Counted from the stretch's first letter, positions 43,113 to 52,718 are shown. The stretch: DNA of 64,000 nt from Paenibacillaceae bacterium (GCA_015057705.1 SVDU01000003.1:62001-126000), one strand, 5' to 3'. Program-made: numbers and translations. Notes: a model not told the origin generated them from the letters alone.

Positions 43113-45077
43113 ATGGCAAATATAACCGTACTGGATCAAAATACGATTAATAAAATAGCAGCAGGAGAAGTGGTTGAACGCCCTGCTTCTGTGGTAAAGG
43201 AGCTTTTGGAGAACGCGATTGATGCAAAGGCAACAGCTGTTACGGTGGAAATCAAAGAAGGGGGAACTACATTTATCCGTGTGACGGATAATGGCTGCGG
43301 TATCCCAAAGGAAGAGGTTTCCCTTGCTTTCCTGCGCCATTCCACCAGTAAGATTAAATCCGTAGAGGATCTGTTTACTGTGTCCTCCTTAGGCTTTCGT
43401 GGTGAGGCTCTTGCCAGTATCGCATCAGTTTCCCAGGTGGAAATTATTACGAAAACCAGTGTGGGATTAACAGGTACCAGATATCAGATTGAAGGCGGGA
43501 TAGAACGTTCCATTGAAGAAATCGGAGCGCCCGAAGGAACCACCTTTATTGCCAGAAACTTATTTTTCAATACTCCGGCAAGAAAAAAGTTTTTAAAAAC
43601 TCCGGTTACGGAAGGTGCCCATGTGGCTGATCTGGTAGAAAAACTGGCATTATCCCATCCGGAGGTATCCATACGTTTTATACAGAACAATCAGAACAAG
43701 CTACATACCTCCGGCAACCATAATCTGAAAGATATTATATATACGGTATTTGGAAGAGAGATTGCATCTAACCTTTTAGAGGTTTCCGTAAAAAAGGGAG
43801 AGGTTACCGTCCATGGTTTTATCGGAAAACCGGTGATTGCCAGAGGTAACCGCAATTATGAGAATTATTTTATCAATGGAAGATTTATTAAAAGCAGTAT
43901 TATTTCACGGGCCATTGAAGAAGCTTACCGGCCGTTTATGATGCAGCACAAGTATCCATTTACCATGCTTCATTTTACCATAGAACCGGAACTGCTTGAT
44001 GTGAATGTTCACCCTACCAAAATGGAACTTCGTTTCCGTGATGGAGAAATGATTTACCACATGGTTTATCAGGCGGTGGCCAATGCTCTTGCCCATAAAG
44101 AATTAATTCCGGAGGTCAGCCTTGCTAAAAAAGGGGAGGAAACCAAAGAGGCAATGCCTGGAAAGAAGTTTCAGCCCACACCGGAGCCTTTTGAAAATCA
44201 AAGACTGATGGCGTTAAACCAGACAGCTGTTTCTCAGGAAAAAAAGCTTTCTGAAGGAATTCCTTTTCCTAAACGACTGATTCCTCCACAGCCTGAAACG
44301 GTGAAAGAAGCAAATACGCTGGAGGAAAACTGGCTTGCTCCACCGGTTTCTGAGTCAGAAGAAATCCGTTCTGTGAAGCAGCCGGAACCTGTGAAGCCAA
44401 GTGAGATGATATCTCATTTGGCTTCACAGGAACTGATACAGGAACAAAAAGCAGAACAGCTGGATTTATTTGACGGTAAGCTATTAGAGCCACAGTCCCG
44501 TATAAAGCATAAATTAATCGGCCAGGTATTTGATACTTACTGGCTGGTGGAATTTTCTGACCAGCTTTATATTATTGATCAGCATGCAGCCCATGAAAAG
44601 GTTTTATATGAGAAAACCATGGCAACACTTAAAACTAGGGAATATACTTCCCAGGTGATCAATCCTCCCATTATCCTGACCTTAAACCGGAATGAAGAAC
44701 TTCTCCTGAACCGGCATTTATCCGTTTTTACAGATATGGGCTTTGAAATAGAACCGTTTGGGGGGAGAGAATTTGCAGTAAGAGGGGTACCGGCCAATCT
44801 GTTTTCCATTGCAAAGAAAGAACTTCTTATTGAAATGATTGACGGTTTGTCCGATGATATGTCATTTAACAATCCGGGTATTATTTATGAAAAGGTGGCT
44901 TCCATGTCCTGCAAAGCGGCAGTAAAGGGAGGAAATACTCTTTCAGCAGCAGAAGCCAATGAACTGATTGACCAGCTTCTGAAACTGGAAAATCCTTACG
45001 CCTGCCCCCATGGAAGACCGACCATTATTTCCATGAGCAAATATGAACTAGAAAAGAAATTTAAGAGGATTGTCTGA
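43113..45077 (+). CDS. mutL: DNA mismatch repair endonuclease MutL
   Basis: A 654-residue GHKL ATPase with N-terminal motifs ELLENAIDAKA, DNGCGIPKEE and GFRGEALAS. The C-terminal domain carries DQHAAHEKVLYE, matching the DQHA(x2)E(x4)E endonuclease motif of MutH-independent MutL proteins, plus CPHGRP near the C-terminus. The interdomain linker (about residues 350-465) is Pro/Glu-rich and contains QLDLFDG, a likely clamp-binding site. Inside the linker coding DNA lies a 43-bp near-perfect palindrome (44388-44430). It shares bases with the start of miaA. Confidence 0.97.
   Translation: MANITVLDQNTINKIAAGEVVERPASVVKELLENAIDAKATAVTVEIKEGGTTFIRVTDNGCGIPKEEVSLAFLRHSTSKIKSVEDLFTVSSLGFRGEALASIASVSQVEIITKTSVGLTGTRYQIEGGIERSIEEIGAPEGTTFIARNLFFNTPARKKFLKTPVTEGAHVADLVEKLALSHPEVSIRFIQNNQNKLHTSGNHNLKDIIYTVFGREIASNLLEVSVKKGEVTVHGFIGKPVIARGNRNYENYFINGRFIKSSIISRAIEEAYRPFMMQHKYPFTMLHFTIEPELLDVNVHPTKMELRFRDGEMIYHMVYQAVANALAHKELIPEVSLAKKGEETKEAMPGKKFQPTPEPFENQRLMALNQTAVSQEKKLSEGIPFPKRLIPPQPETVKEANTLEENWLAPPVSESEEIRSVKQPEPVKPSEMISHLASQELIQEQKAEQLDLFDGKLLEPQSRIKHKLIGQVFDTYWLVEFSDQLYIIDQHAAHEKVLYEKTMATLKTREYTSQVINPPIILTLNRNEELLLNRHLSVFTDMGFEIEPFGGREFAVRGVPANLFSIAKKELLIEMIDGLSDDMSFNNPGIIYEKVASMSCKAAVKGGNTLSAAEANELIDQLLKLENPYACPHGRPTIISMSKYELEKKFKRIV
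44388..44430. repeat. 43-bp near-perfect palindrome within mutL
   Basis: The arms 44388-44407 and 44411-44430 pair over 20 bp with a single G-T mismatch (G-U wobble in RNA) and a 3-nt loop GAT. The 5' arm begins CCTGTGAAGCCAA and the 3' arm ends TTGGCTTCACAGG. It encodes residues about 426-440 of MutL. Because it is palindromic, both strands read SHLASQ in one frame. Confidence 0.85.
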
Positions 45078-46027
45078 TGAAACCATTAATTATTATTACC
45101 GGTCCTACCGCTGCGGGCAAGACTGACTTGTCTGTCCGCCTTGCACGGGCAATCGGTGGGGAGATTATCAGTGCAGACTCCATGCAGGTTTACCGCCATA
45201 TGGACATTGGATCTGCCAAGATCACAGAAGAAGAGAAAAAAGGAGTTCCCCATTATTTAATTGACGTCTTAAATCCGGATGAGGAATTTAATGTTGCAGT
45301 TTTTCAGAAAATGGCCAAGGATGCAGTGAATACAATTTATTCTCATGGAAATATTCCTATTGTGACAGGCGGTACCGGTTTCTATATTCAGGCACTTCTT
45401 TACGATATTGATTTTACTGATAACGGGGAAGACTCTTCCATTCGGGAGGAACTGGAACTGTTGGGAAGTGAAAAAGGCGGCGAATATTTACATGAACTGC
45501 TTCAAAAGCTGGATCCCGATGCTGCAGGGGAAATTCACCCCAACAACAGGAAGCGGGTAATCCGTGCTATTGAGTTTTTCCGGCAGACAGGAGAAAAAAT
45601 TTCAGAACATAACCGCAGGGAGAGGGAAAAAGCTTCCCCCTACGATTTCCTTTACTATACTGTAAATATGGACCGGGAGACTTTGTATCAGAGAATTGAC
45701 CGGCGGGTGGATTTAATGATGGAACAGGGCCTGGTTGAAGAAGTAAAAAGGCTGAAGAAAATGGGCTGTACCAGAGATATGGTGTCCATGCAGGGGTTGG
45801 GATATAAGGAGATACTGGATTATCTTCAGGGAGACTGTACCCTTGAGGAGGCGGTTTATATTCTGAAACGTGATACCAGACATTTTGCCAAACGGCAGAT
45901 TACCTGGTTTAAACGGGAACGGGAAGTCAGGGATTTATACCTTCCTGAATATGACTATGACCTGGAACAGGTGTTAAAAAAGATTGTGCAGGACACAAAA
46001 GAGATCATTGGATTGGAGAACGATTAG
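45077..46027 (+). CDS. miaA: tRNA dimethylallyltransferase MiaA
   Basis: A 316-residue enzyme that prenylates A37 of tRNAs reading UNN codons. The P-loop is GPTAAGKT (residues 9-16), followed by IISADSMQVYRHMDIGSAK and GGTGFYIQALLY, all family hallmarks. The ATG overlaps the mutL TGA (TGATGA arrangement), so translation is coupled. hfq, often the next gene, is missing; a PLP enzyme follows after 3 nt. Confidence 0.97.
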   Translation: MKPLIIITGPTAAGKTDLSVRLARAIGGEIISADSMQVYRHMDIGSAKITEEEKKGVPHYLIDVLNPDEEFNVAVFQKMAKDAVNTIYSHGNIPIVTGGTGFYIQALLYDIDFTDNGEDSSIREELELLGSEKGGEYLHELLQKLDPDAAGEIHPNNRKRVIRAIEFFRQTGEKISEHNRREREKASPYDFLYYTVNMDRETLYQRIDRRVDLMMEQGLVEEVKRLKKMGCTRDMVSMQGLGYKEILDYLQGDCTLEEAVYILKRDTRHFAKRQITWFKREREVRDLYLPEYDYDLEQVLKKIVQDTKEIIGLEND

Positions 46028-46030
46028 ATC

Positions 46031-47311
46031 ATGGAAATTGACAGTATATATGAGGAGCTTGGGATAAGCCGGAAAGTGCTGGATTTTGGAACAAAAATTG
46101 AAGGAAAATTAAAAGCCAGATTTGAAGAGATTGATAAAAATGCAGAATTTAATCAGATGAAGGTCATTAAAGCCATGCAGGAAAACCGGGTCAGTGACAT
46201 TCATTTTGCAGCAACTACTGGTTACGGCTACAACGATCTGGGGAGGGATACGCTGGAAGCGGTTTACGCCAGTGTTTTTCATACGGAAAGTGCGCTGGTA
46301 AGACCCAATTTAATCAGCGGAACTCATGCACTTTCTATCGCATTATCCGGAAACCTTCGACCTGGAGATGAACTGTTATCACCTGCAGGAAAGCCTTATG
46401 ATACTCTGGAGGAAGTGATTGGAATCAGGGAGAGTACTGGTTCCCTGAAAGAATACGGCGTCGTATACCGTCAGGTCGAGCTTCTTCCCGACGGAACCTT
46501 TGATTATGAATCCATTGAAAAAGCGATTAACGAAAAAACACGTCTGATTACCATCCAGCGTTCCAAGGGATATGATACCCGTCCCACATTTTCCGTTTCA
46601 CAGATCGGCGAGCTGATTGCATTTGTTAAAAAAATCAAGCCGGAAGTCATCTGTATGGTAGATAACTGCTATGGTGAGTTTGTGGAGCGCATGGAACCTT
46701 CTGATGTGGGAGCCGATATGATTGTTGGATCCCTGATTAAAAATCCCGGCGGCGGTCTTGCTCCTATCGGTGGTTATATTGCAGGAAGAACCGACTGTAT
46801 TGACCGTGCGTCTTACCGTCTCACTGCACCCGGACTTGGAAAGGAAGTTGGAGCCAGTCTTGGACTGAATCAGTCATTCTATCAGGGCCTGTTTCTTTCC
46901 CCTACTGTAGTAGCAGGCGCCTTAAAGGGAGCTGTTTTTGCAGCCAATGTGTATGAGAGCCTGGGATTTTCGGTTGTACCTGACGGCAGCCAGTCACGTC
47001 ATGATATTATACAGGCAGTCACCTTTGGAAATCCGGAAGGCGTAATCGCTTTCTGCCAGGGAATCCAGGCAGCTGCACCGGTGGACAGCTTTGTTACTCC
47101 GGAGCCATGGGATATGCCCGGATACGATGCACCTGTCATTATGGCAGCTGGGGCTTTTGTACAGGGATCTTCCATAGAATTAAGTGCGGATGCTCCGATT
47201 AAACCTCCTTATGCTGTTTATTTTCAGGGCGGTCTTACCTGGTATCATGCAAAGCTTGGAATACTGATGTCACTCCAGAAGCTTCTTGACGCAGGTTTGA
47301 TTGTATTGTAA
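46031..47311 (+). CDS. Methionine gamma-lyase-family PLP enzyme (YnbB, 'aluminium resistance' family)
   Basis: A 426-residue PLP-dependent enzyme of the cystathionine-lyase-like fold. VRPNLISGTHALSIALSGNL is the conserved N-terminal segment, VICMVDNCYGEFVE holds the cofactor-binding Asp, and VGSLIKNPGGGLAPIGGYIAG (split in the family as SLIKNPGGG) carries the predicted PLP lysine. The family's physiological reaction is unsettled; the aluminium label is historical. It directly follows miaA, as ynbB does in Bacillus, though there hfq lies between. Confidence 0.87.
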   Translation: MEIDSIYEELGISRKVLDFGTKIEGKLKARFEEIDKNAEFNQMKVIKAMQENRVSDIHFAATTGYGYNDLGRDTLEAVYASVFHTESALVRPNLISGTHALSIALSGNLRPGDELLSPAGKPYDTLEEVIGIRESTGSLKEYGVVYRQVELLPDGTFDYESIEKAINEKTRLITIQRSKGYDTRPTFSVSQIGELIAFVKKIKPEVICMVDNCYGEFVERMEPSDVGADMIVGSLIKNPGGGLAPIGGYIAGRTDCIDRASYRLTAPGLGKEVGASLGLNQSFYQGLFLSPTVVAGALKGAVFAANVYESLGFSVVPDGSQSRHDIIQAVTFGNPEGVIAFCQGIQAAAPVDSFVTPEPWDMPGYDAPVIMAAGAFVQGSSIELSADAPIKPPYAVYFQGGLTWYHAKLGILMSLQKLLDAGLIVL

Positions 47312-47318
47312 AAAGGGG

Positions 47319-47347
47319 TGTACACAGCTGTAAAATTATGCTAAAAT
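47319..47347 (+). promoter_or_regulatory. Sigma-A promoter upstream of the DUF4321 gene and radC
   Basis: TGTACA (47319-47324), 17-nt spacer, TAAAAT (47342-47347), with extended TGC. It begins the shape/division gene run. Confidence 0.6.
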
Positions 47348-47401
47348 ATTTTGACAGGTATGGGCAATCCTGCCAGGAAACAAAAAGGAGTATCATAACA
47401 G

Positions 47402-47653
47402 ATGAGAGGTAAAAACTACTGGGTAATGCTTCTTCTTATGCTTGCCGGTGTTGTACTTGGCGGCTTTGTCGGAGATCTGACTAAGACAATCCCATGGCTT
47501 TCCTGGCTGAATGCGGGTCAGTCATTTGGGTTTGATGCTCCGTTAATTGTTAATTTTGGTGTTCTGGTCATAACCTTCGGCATTAACATTAAAATTACCA
47601 TGGGCGGCATTATTGGAATGGCTGCAGCTCTGGTAACATATCGATTGATTTAA
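47402..47653 (+). CDS. DUF4321 family small membrane protein
   Basis: An 83-residue protein with two hydrophobic segments (about residues 7-25 and 48-80) separated by TKTIPWLSWLNAGQSFGFDAP. It matches the clostridial DUF4321 family, of unknown function, which is usually next to radC/mre genes. AAAGGAG lies ahead of the ATG. Confidence 0.85.
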   Translation: MRGKNYWVMLLLMLAGVVLGGFVGDLTKTIPWLSWLNAGQSFGFDAPLIVNFGVLVITFGINIKITMGGIIGMAAALVTYRLI

Positions 47654-47702
47654 GATTCTACATATGTCTGTTGCGTACCTGGAGAGTAACCGTAGGAGGC
47701 AT

Positions 47703-48398
47703 ATGGAACGTATAACGATGAAAGACATCCCAAAGGATGAAAGACCCTGTGAAAAGTGTCTGAGAGAAGGACCGGAAGGTTTAAGTGATGCAGAACTTCT
47801 GTCCATTATTATCCGGACAGGTTCCAGAGAGGACAACTCTCTTGCACTGGCACAAAAGATACTGGCCTTAAACTATCCGCGGGAGGGTATTTTAGGGCTT
47901 TTGCATCTTTCCATGCAGGAACTGATGCAGGTTAAGGGAATTGGCCGTGTGAAAGGCGCCCAGTTATTAAGCATTGGAGAATTGTCCAAACGTATCTGGA
48001 AGCGGACGGCAAGTTTAAAAGGAACCGATTTCCACCGTCCACAGGATATTGTAAATTATTTTGTGGAGGATATGCGCCACAGAGAACAGGAGCTGGTTTT
48101 TGTCATGCTCTTAAATACAAAAGGTGCCCTTATTAAGGACATTATGATCTCTCAGGGAACAGTGAACACTTCCGTTGTTTCTCCCAGAGAGATTTTCATT
48201 GAGGCAGTCAGGTATCATGCAGTCAGCCTGGTTCTGGTTCACAATCATCCAAGCGGAGATCCGGCACCCAGCAGAGAGGATCTTTCTATTACCCGCAGGG
48301 TGAAGGAAGCAGGGGATTTAATTGGTATCAGACTGTTAGATCATATTATTATAGGAGATAATTCCTATATCAGTTTAAAAGAACGGGGAATCGTATAG
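47703..48398 (+). CDS. radC: RadC family JAB-domain protein
   Basis: A 231-residue protein with an N-terminal helix-hairpin-helix region (LMQVKGIGRVKGAQLL) and a C-terminal JAB/MPN domain with the metal motif HNHPSGDPAPSREDL. Despite the name, a direct role in DNA repair is doubtful in the family. ATG 47703 has TAGGAGG only 3 nt ahead, which is short, but the alternative ATG 47664 has no ribosome binding site. mreC begins on the base after its stop codon. Confidence 0.92.
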   Translation: MERITMKDIPKDERPCEKCLREGPEGLSDAELLSIIIRTGSREDNSLALAQKILALNYPREGILGLLHLSMQELMQVKGIGRVKGAQLLSIGELSKRIWKRTASLKGTDFHRPQDIVNYFVEDMRHREQELVFVMLLNTKGALIKDIMISQGTVNTSVVSPREIFIEAVRYHAVSLVLVHNHPSGDPAPSREDLSITRRVKEAGDLIGIRLLDHIIIGDNSYISLKERGIV

Positions 48399-49328
48399 AT
48401 GGAACCAAAACGCAGTAAATATATTCTGATTGCATTAACAGTTTTTTGTGTCCTGCTCATCGGACTCACATCCGTTCATGATGAGTGGCTTACGCCGCTG
48501 CGTACAAGCGTGGGATATGTTCTCATCCCCGTACAGTCCGGAGTTAATTCGGTGGGGTCGGCTATTTACGATGAGATTAAGGATTATTCCAAACTCAGGA
48601 ATGCAATGATTGAGAATAAAGATATGAAAGATCTTATTAACCAGCTGACTGAGGAAAACACCAGGCTGCAGTCAGAGGAATTTGAATTAAAACGATTAAG
48701 AGAACTTTACAGTCTGGATCAGCAATATGGACAGTATACAAAAGTGGGCGCCAGAGTCATCGCCAACGATTCAAGCAACTGGTTTAAAGTGTTTCGTATT
48801 GACAAAGGCTCGAAGGACGGAATTGCCACAGATATGAATGTGGTGGCAGGCGGCGGCCTTGTGGGCATTGTTACCGATGTAGGTGCCAATTATGCTACAG
48901 TACGGTCCATTATCGATGATTCCAGCCGGGTCAGCGGTATGGCCATGCAGTCTGGTGACAGCTGCATCGTTGCCGGTGACTTAACCCTGTTTAAAGATGG
49001 CAGGTTAAGAATTACCAACGTATTAAAAGACAGTGATTTAAAAGACGGAGATAAGATTGTAACCTCCAATATTAGTTCTGTGTATTTACCTGGAATTTTA
49101 GTGGGATATGCTTCCGATATCACCAATGATACCAACAATGTTACAAAATCCGGTTATTTAATTCCTGCCGCAGAGTTTGGCAGCCTTCAGGAGGTACTTG
49201 TAATAACCCAGTTGAAAGCTGATATGATGAAGGAAGGGGAGTCTGCTCCGGCTGCAGAAGGAGGAGACACTGCAGAAACCACAGCCCAGCCAACCCAGGC
49301 TGCAGAGAGCGAAAGCACTTCCCAATAG
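48399..49328 (+). CDS. mreC: Rod shape-determining protein MreC
   Basis: A 309-residue bitopic membrane protein: one N-terminal transmembrane helix (about residues 9-27), a coiled coil (about 60-100, MKDLINQLTEENTRLQSEE region), the MreC beta domain, and a low-complexity Glu/Thr/Ala-rich tail. It scaffolds the elongasome with MreD, PBP2 and RodA, all encoded downstream. The expected upstream neighbour mreB is not present. Confidence 0.94.
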   Translation: MEPKRSKYILIALTVFCVLLIGLTSVHDEWLTPLRTSVGYVLIPVQSGVNSVGSAIYDEIKDYSKLRNAMIENKDMKDLINQLTEENTRLQSEEFELKRLRELYSLDQQYGQYTKVGARVIANDSSNWFKVFRIDKGSKDGIATDMNVVAGGGLVGIVTDVGANYATVRSIIDDSSRVSGMAMQSGDSCIVAGDLTLFKDGRLRITNVLKDSDLKDGDKIVTSNISSVYLPGILVGYASDITNDTNNVTKSGYLIPAAEFGSLQEVLVITQLKADMMKEGESAPAAEGGDTAETTAQPTQAAESESTSQ

Positions 49329-49342
49329 TGAAAAGGAGTAAC

Positions 49343-49861
49343 ATGAGACGGATTTTATTCAACGTACTGCTTATTATACTGGCATTTACCATCCAAAACT
49401 GTATATTTCCCCTGCTTCCGTTTCTATCGGCTACACCCAACCTGCTGTTAATTCTTACTTTTTCTTTTGGATTCATACATGGGAAAGAAGCAGGAATGTA
49501 CTATGGTCTGTTAGCAGGTCTTCTTATGGATTTGTTTTACAGCGGACCCTTTGGATTTTATACCCTGATTTTTATTTTTATGGGCTATGTCAACGGAATC
49601 TGTACCAAATATTACTATGAAGATTATATAACGCTGCCATTAATTATGAGTGTGCTGAATGAACTGGCCTATAATTTTTATATCTATGTGTTCCGCTTTT
49701 TGATTCGACAAAAATTACGGATCGGTTTTTACTTTATTAATCTGGTTTTACCTGAGATTATCTTTACTGTTGTGACCACGCTTCTGTTTTACAGGGTATT
49801 CCTGATTATGAACCGCCATTTGGAGGAGATTGAAAAAAGAGGTGATTCTACGATTGTTTAG
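49343..49861 (+). CDS. mreD: Rod shape-determining protein MreD
   Basis: A 172-residue polytopic membrane protein with about five hydrophobic segments, including PNLLLILTFSFGFIHGKEAG and GLLMDLFYSGPFGFYTLIF, the conserved MreD core. ATG 49343 has AAAAGGAG just ahead; a GTG at 49328 overlaps the mreC stop but lacks spacing. The gene ends inside the beginning of the PBP2 gene. Confidence 0.92.
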   Translation: MRRILFNVLLIILAFTIQNCIFPLLPFLSATPNLLLILTFSFGFIHGKEAGMYYGLLAGLLMDLFYSGPFGFYTLIFIFMGYVNGICTKYYYEDYITLPLIMSVLNELAYNFYIYVFRFLIRQKLRIGFYFINLVLPEIIFTVVTTLLFYRVFLIMNRHLEEIEKRGDSTIV

Positions 49862-52718
49862 GGAATTAATGGAGATCATAAGAGACGTATTCAGGAAAGC
49901 GGCTTCATCCCGCCTTTTTATTCTTGGAATCATCTGTTTGGCCATGTATACCGGACTGGTTCACACACTTTTTAATATGCAGATTATTAATGGTGAAAAA
50001 GCTTTAAGCGATTACCTGCAGCTTACAGAGCAGACCATTACAACTGCAGGCACAAGAGGAAACATCTATGACAGGACCGGAAAGGTACTGGCATATAATA
50101 AACTGGCTTATACGGTTATGGTACAGGATAATGGTGCCTATAAAAAAACAGATGATAAAAACCGCATGTATTTAAGACTGGTGCAGATTCTTAATAAGCA
50201 TGGGGAAAATGTAGAGGGTAAATTTGAAATAGCCGTTGATTCCAATGGCGATATGGTTTATACCTCTTCTTCTGAATCTGCAAGAAAACGCTTTCTCAGA
50301 GATTATTACGGTCTGAAAAAGGTAGAGGATCTGGATGATGCAAAAGGTCTCTATCCTTCCAATTTAAGTGCCAGGGAACTGTTTGAACGGATCTGTGAAG
50401 AGAACGGCTTAAAGAGTTTAAAAGATTCTGACGAGAATCCCATTGACCTGACTGATCAGGAGGCACTGGATATTATTAATATTAAATATGCCCTCCGTCT
50501 CATGCTGTACCGAAAGTATGAAGCGACTGCGGTGGCCACAGAAGTATCTGACGATACGGTAGCCGATATCCTGGAACATATCGGAGATCTGCAGGGAGTT
50601 ACCGTGGAAGAGACCACAATCCGGGCTTATAACGACAGTATTCCCTTTGCCCCTGTTATCGGATATACAGGAAAGGTTCCAGAGGAACAGTTGGAGAATT
50701 TACAGAGCCGGAAAGATGACTATGATATCAATGATATCGTAGGACGGACAGGCATTGAGTATACCATGGAGCATGAGCTTCAGGGAACCAAGGGAAAAAA
50801 GACAATTTATAAAGACAGTGTGGGAAGAATCCGGGAAACCAAAGATGAGACGGATTCTGTAGCCGGCAATGACGTTTACTTAACATTGGATGCAGATCTG
50901 CAAAAAGGTATCTACCATTTGATTGAACAGTCTCTCGCTGGGGTCTTGATCAAAACCATTGTAAATGTAGATTACCAGACGGGCAGTACCACAGACGGAT
51001 CCAATATGAAGATTCCCGTAAAAGATGCTTATTATCAGCTGATTAATAACAATGTCCTGTCTTTAAAGGAGATTGAGTCAGAAGAAGCGTCAGATACGGA
51101 AAAGAACATATACCGGAAGTATGAAGCTTCAAGGAAAGAAATATTAGATGAACTTCGCAGTGAACTGATGAGTCCTCATGCAACAGTTATGAAAAATCTT
51201 CCGGAAGATATGAAAGCCTATATGTTTTATATTTACAGCTATCTCTCCGAACCTACTGTAGGAATAGTAAAAGCAGAGGCCATAGACGCATCCAGTGACG
51301 AATTTCAGGCATGGAAATCAGATGAAATCAGCCTGAGGGATTATCTTTATTATGGAATTGCAAACGGCTGGATTGACACCACGAAACTGGAAACAGACGT
51401 AAAGTATTCCAGCGCAGATGATACCTTTGAAGCGTTGGTAACTTATGTGGCAGGCAGGCTGGAACAGGACAGAAGCTTTACCAAGAAGATCTACCGGTAT
51501 TTAATCAATAACGATACCATAACCGGGCAGGAATTATGTCTGGCTTTATACGATCAGGGCGTAATAAAGGAGAATGAACAGGACATTGCCGAATTAAGAG
51601 CGACAGGAGATGCATATACCTTTCTTTTAAAAAAGCTGTCTGCACTGGAGATCACTCCGGCTCAGTTGGCCCTGTCCCCCTGTAATGCAGGAGTGGTAGT
51701 GACCAATGATAAAACCGGAGAAGTGCTTGCACTGGTTTCATATCCGGGGTACGATAATAACAGGATCGGGGATGGCTCTTATTTCAGTCAGCTTCAGGCA
51801 GATTTATCCCTCCCCCTTTATAATAATGCTACTCAGACGCGAAAAGCACCGGGGTCCACATTCAAACCGATTACAGCAGTTGCGGCTCTTGAAGAGCATG
51901 CGATCACCGCCGATGAAACCATTAACTGCACCGGAATTTATACTGACGTGGAACCACCCATCAAGTGCTGGATCTATTCCGGCCAGCATGGTCCGCTTAA
52001 CATTGTTGGCGGAATTGAAAACTCCTGTAACTATTTCTTTGCAGATTTAGGCCACCGTCTTTCTACAGATGGAAATGGAATTTATTCTCCAGATTTAGGA
52101 CTGGGGGTTTTACGAAACTATGCAGCAAAATTTGGACTGGATCACAAATCCGGTGTGGAGATTGGTGAGCTGGATCCGCAGATTTCAAAAGAAGCGCCGG
52201 AACGTTCTGCCATGGGACAGGGAAGCCACGCTTATACCAATGTCCAGTTGTCAAGGTATGTTGCTGCCATAGCAAACAGGGGAACTGTTTTTGAACTCAG
52301 TTTACTTGATAAAACAACGGATTCTGAAGGTAATCTGATTAAAGATTATACCCCTGAGATTTCTTCTCATATTGACGCGGCAGGCTCAACGTGGGATACT
52401 GTACAACAGGGAATGAGAGAAGTGATTGCTAACGGTTCGACTAAGCGATTATTTGCGGATCTGGAAGTGGAAATTGCCGGTAAAACCGGAACTGCCCAGG
52501 AAGCCCGCAATAAGCCGAATCATGCGTTCTTCATTTCTTATGCGCCATATGACAATCCGGAAATCTGTGTAACAGTGAATATTCCGTATGGCTATTCATC
52601 ATCGAACGCCGCTAACATTGCGAAGAATGTCTATAAGTATTATTATGGCTATATAGACTTAGAATCCATTGTAAACGCAGGCGCCCTGGATGCAGCGAAG
52701 GTCAACATTCGCGATTAA
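49854..52718 (+). CDS. Penicillin-binding protein 2 (class B PBP), with long internal insertion
   Basis: A 954-residue class B transpeptidase of the elongasome. It has one N-terminal membrane helix (LFILGIICLAMYTGLVHTLF), a dimerisation region (TTAGTRGNIYDRTGKVLAYNK), and a transpeptidase domain with SxxK in GSTFK (Ser668), SCN in ENSCNYFF and KTG in IAGKTGTAQE. Typical PBP2 is 600-720 residues; here about 245 largely helical residues (roughly 355-600) separate the LTLDADLQKGIYHLIEQ segment from the transpeptidase start. TTG 49854 is preceded by a perfect GAGGTGAT; TTG 49830 is an alternative (962 aa). Confidence 0.92.
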   Translation: MFRELMEIIRDVFRKAASSRLFILGIICLAMYTGLVHTLFNMQIINGEKALSDYLQLTEQTITTAGTRGNIYDRTGKVLAYNKLAYTVMVQDNGAYKKTDDKNRMYLRLVQILNKHGENVEGKFEIAVDSNGDMVYTSSSESARKRFLRDYYGLKKVEDLDDAKGLYPSNLSARELFERICEENGLKSLKDSDENPIDLTDQEALDIINIKYALRLMLYRKYEATAVATEVSDDTVADILEHIGDLQGVTVEETTIRAYNDSIPFAPVIGYTGKVPEEQLENLQSRKDDYDINDIVGRTGIEYTMEHELQGTKGKKTIYKDSVGRIRETKDETDSVAGNDVYLTLDADLQKGIYHLIEQSLAGVLIKTIVNVDYQTGSTTDGSNMKIPVKDAYYQLINNNVLSLKEIESEEASDTEKNIYRKYEASRKEILDELRSELMSPHATVMKNLPEDMKAYMFYIYSYLSEPTVGIVKAEAIDASSDEFQAWKSDEISLRDYLYYGIANGWIDTTKLETDVKYSSADDTFEALVTYVAGRLEQDRSFTKKIYRYLINNDTITGQELCLALYDQGVIKENEQDIAELRATGDAYTFLLKKLSALEITPAQLALSPCNAGVVVTNDKTGEVLALVSYPGYDNNRIGDGSYFSQLQADLSLPLYNNATQTRKAPGSTFKPITAVAALEEHAITADETINCTGIYTDVEPPIKCWIYSGQHGPLNIVGGIENSCNYFFADLGHRLSTDGNGIYSPDLGLGVLRNYAAKFGLDHKSGVEIGELDPQISKEAPERSAMGQGSHAYTNVQLSRYVAAIANRGTVFELSLLDKTTDSEGNLIKDYTPEISSHIDAAGSTWDTVQQGMREVIANGSTKRLFADLEVEIAGKTGTAQEARNKPNHAFFISYAPYDNPEICVTVNIPYGYSSSNAANIAKNVYKYYYGYIDLESIVNAGALDAAKVNIRD

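Noticed and set aside
44269-44493. Minus-strand frame across the mutL palindrome as a gene
   Set aside because: It arises because the palindrome reads similarly on both strands; no ribosome binding site and it is antisense to mutL.
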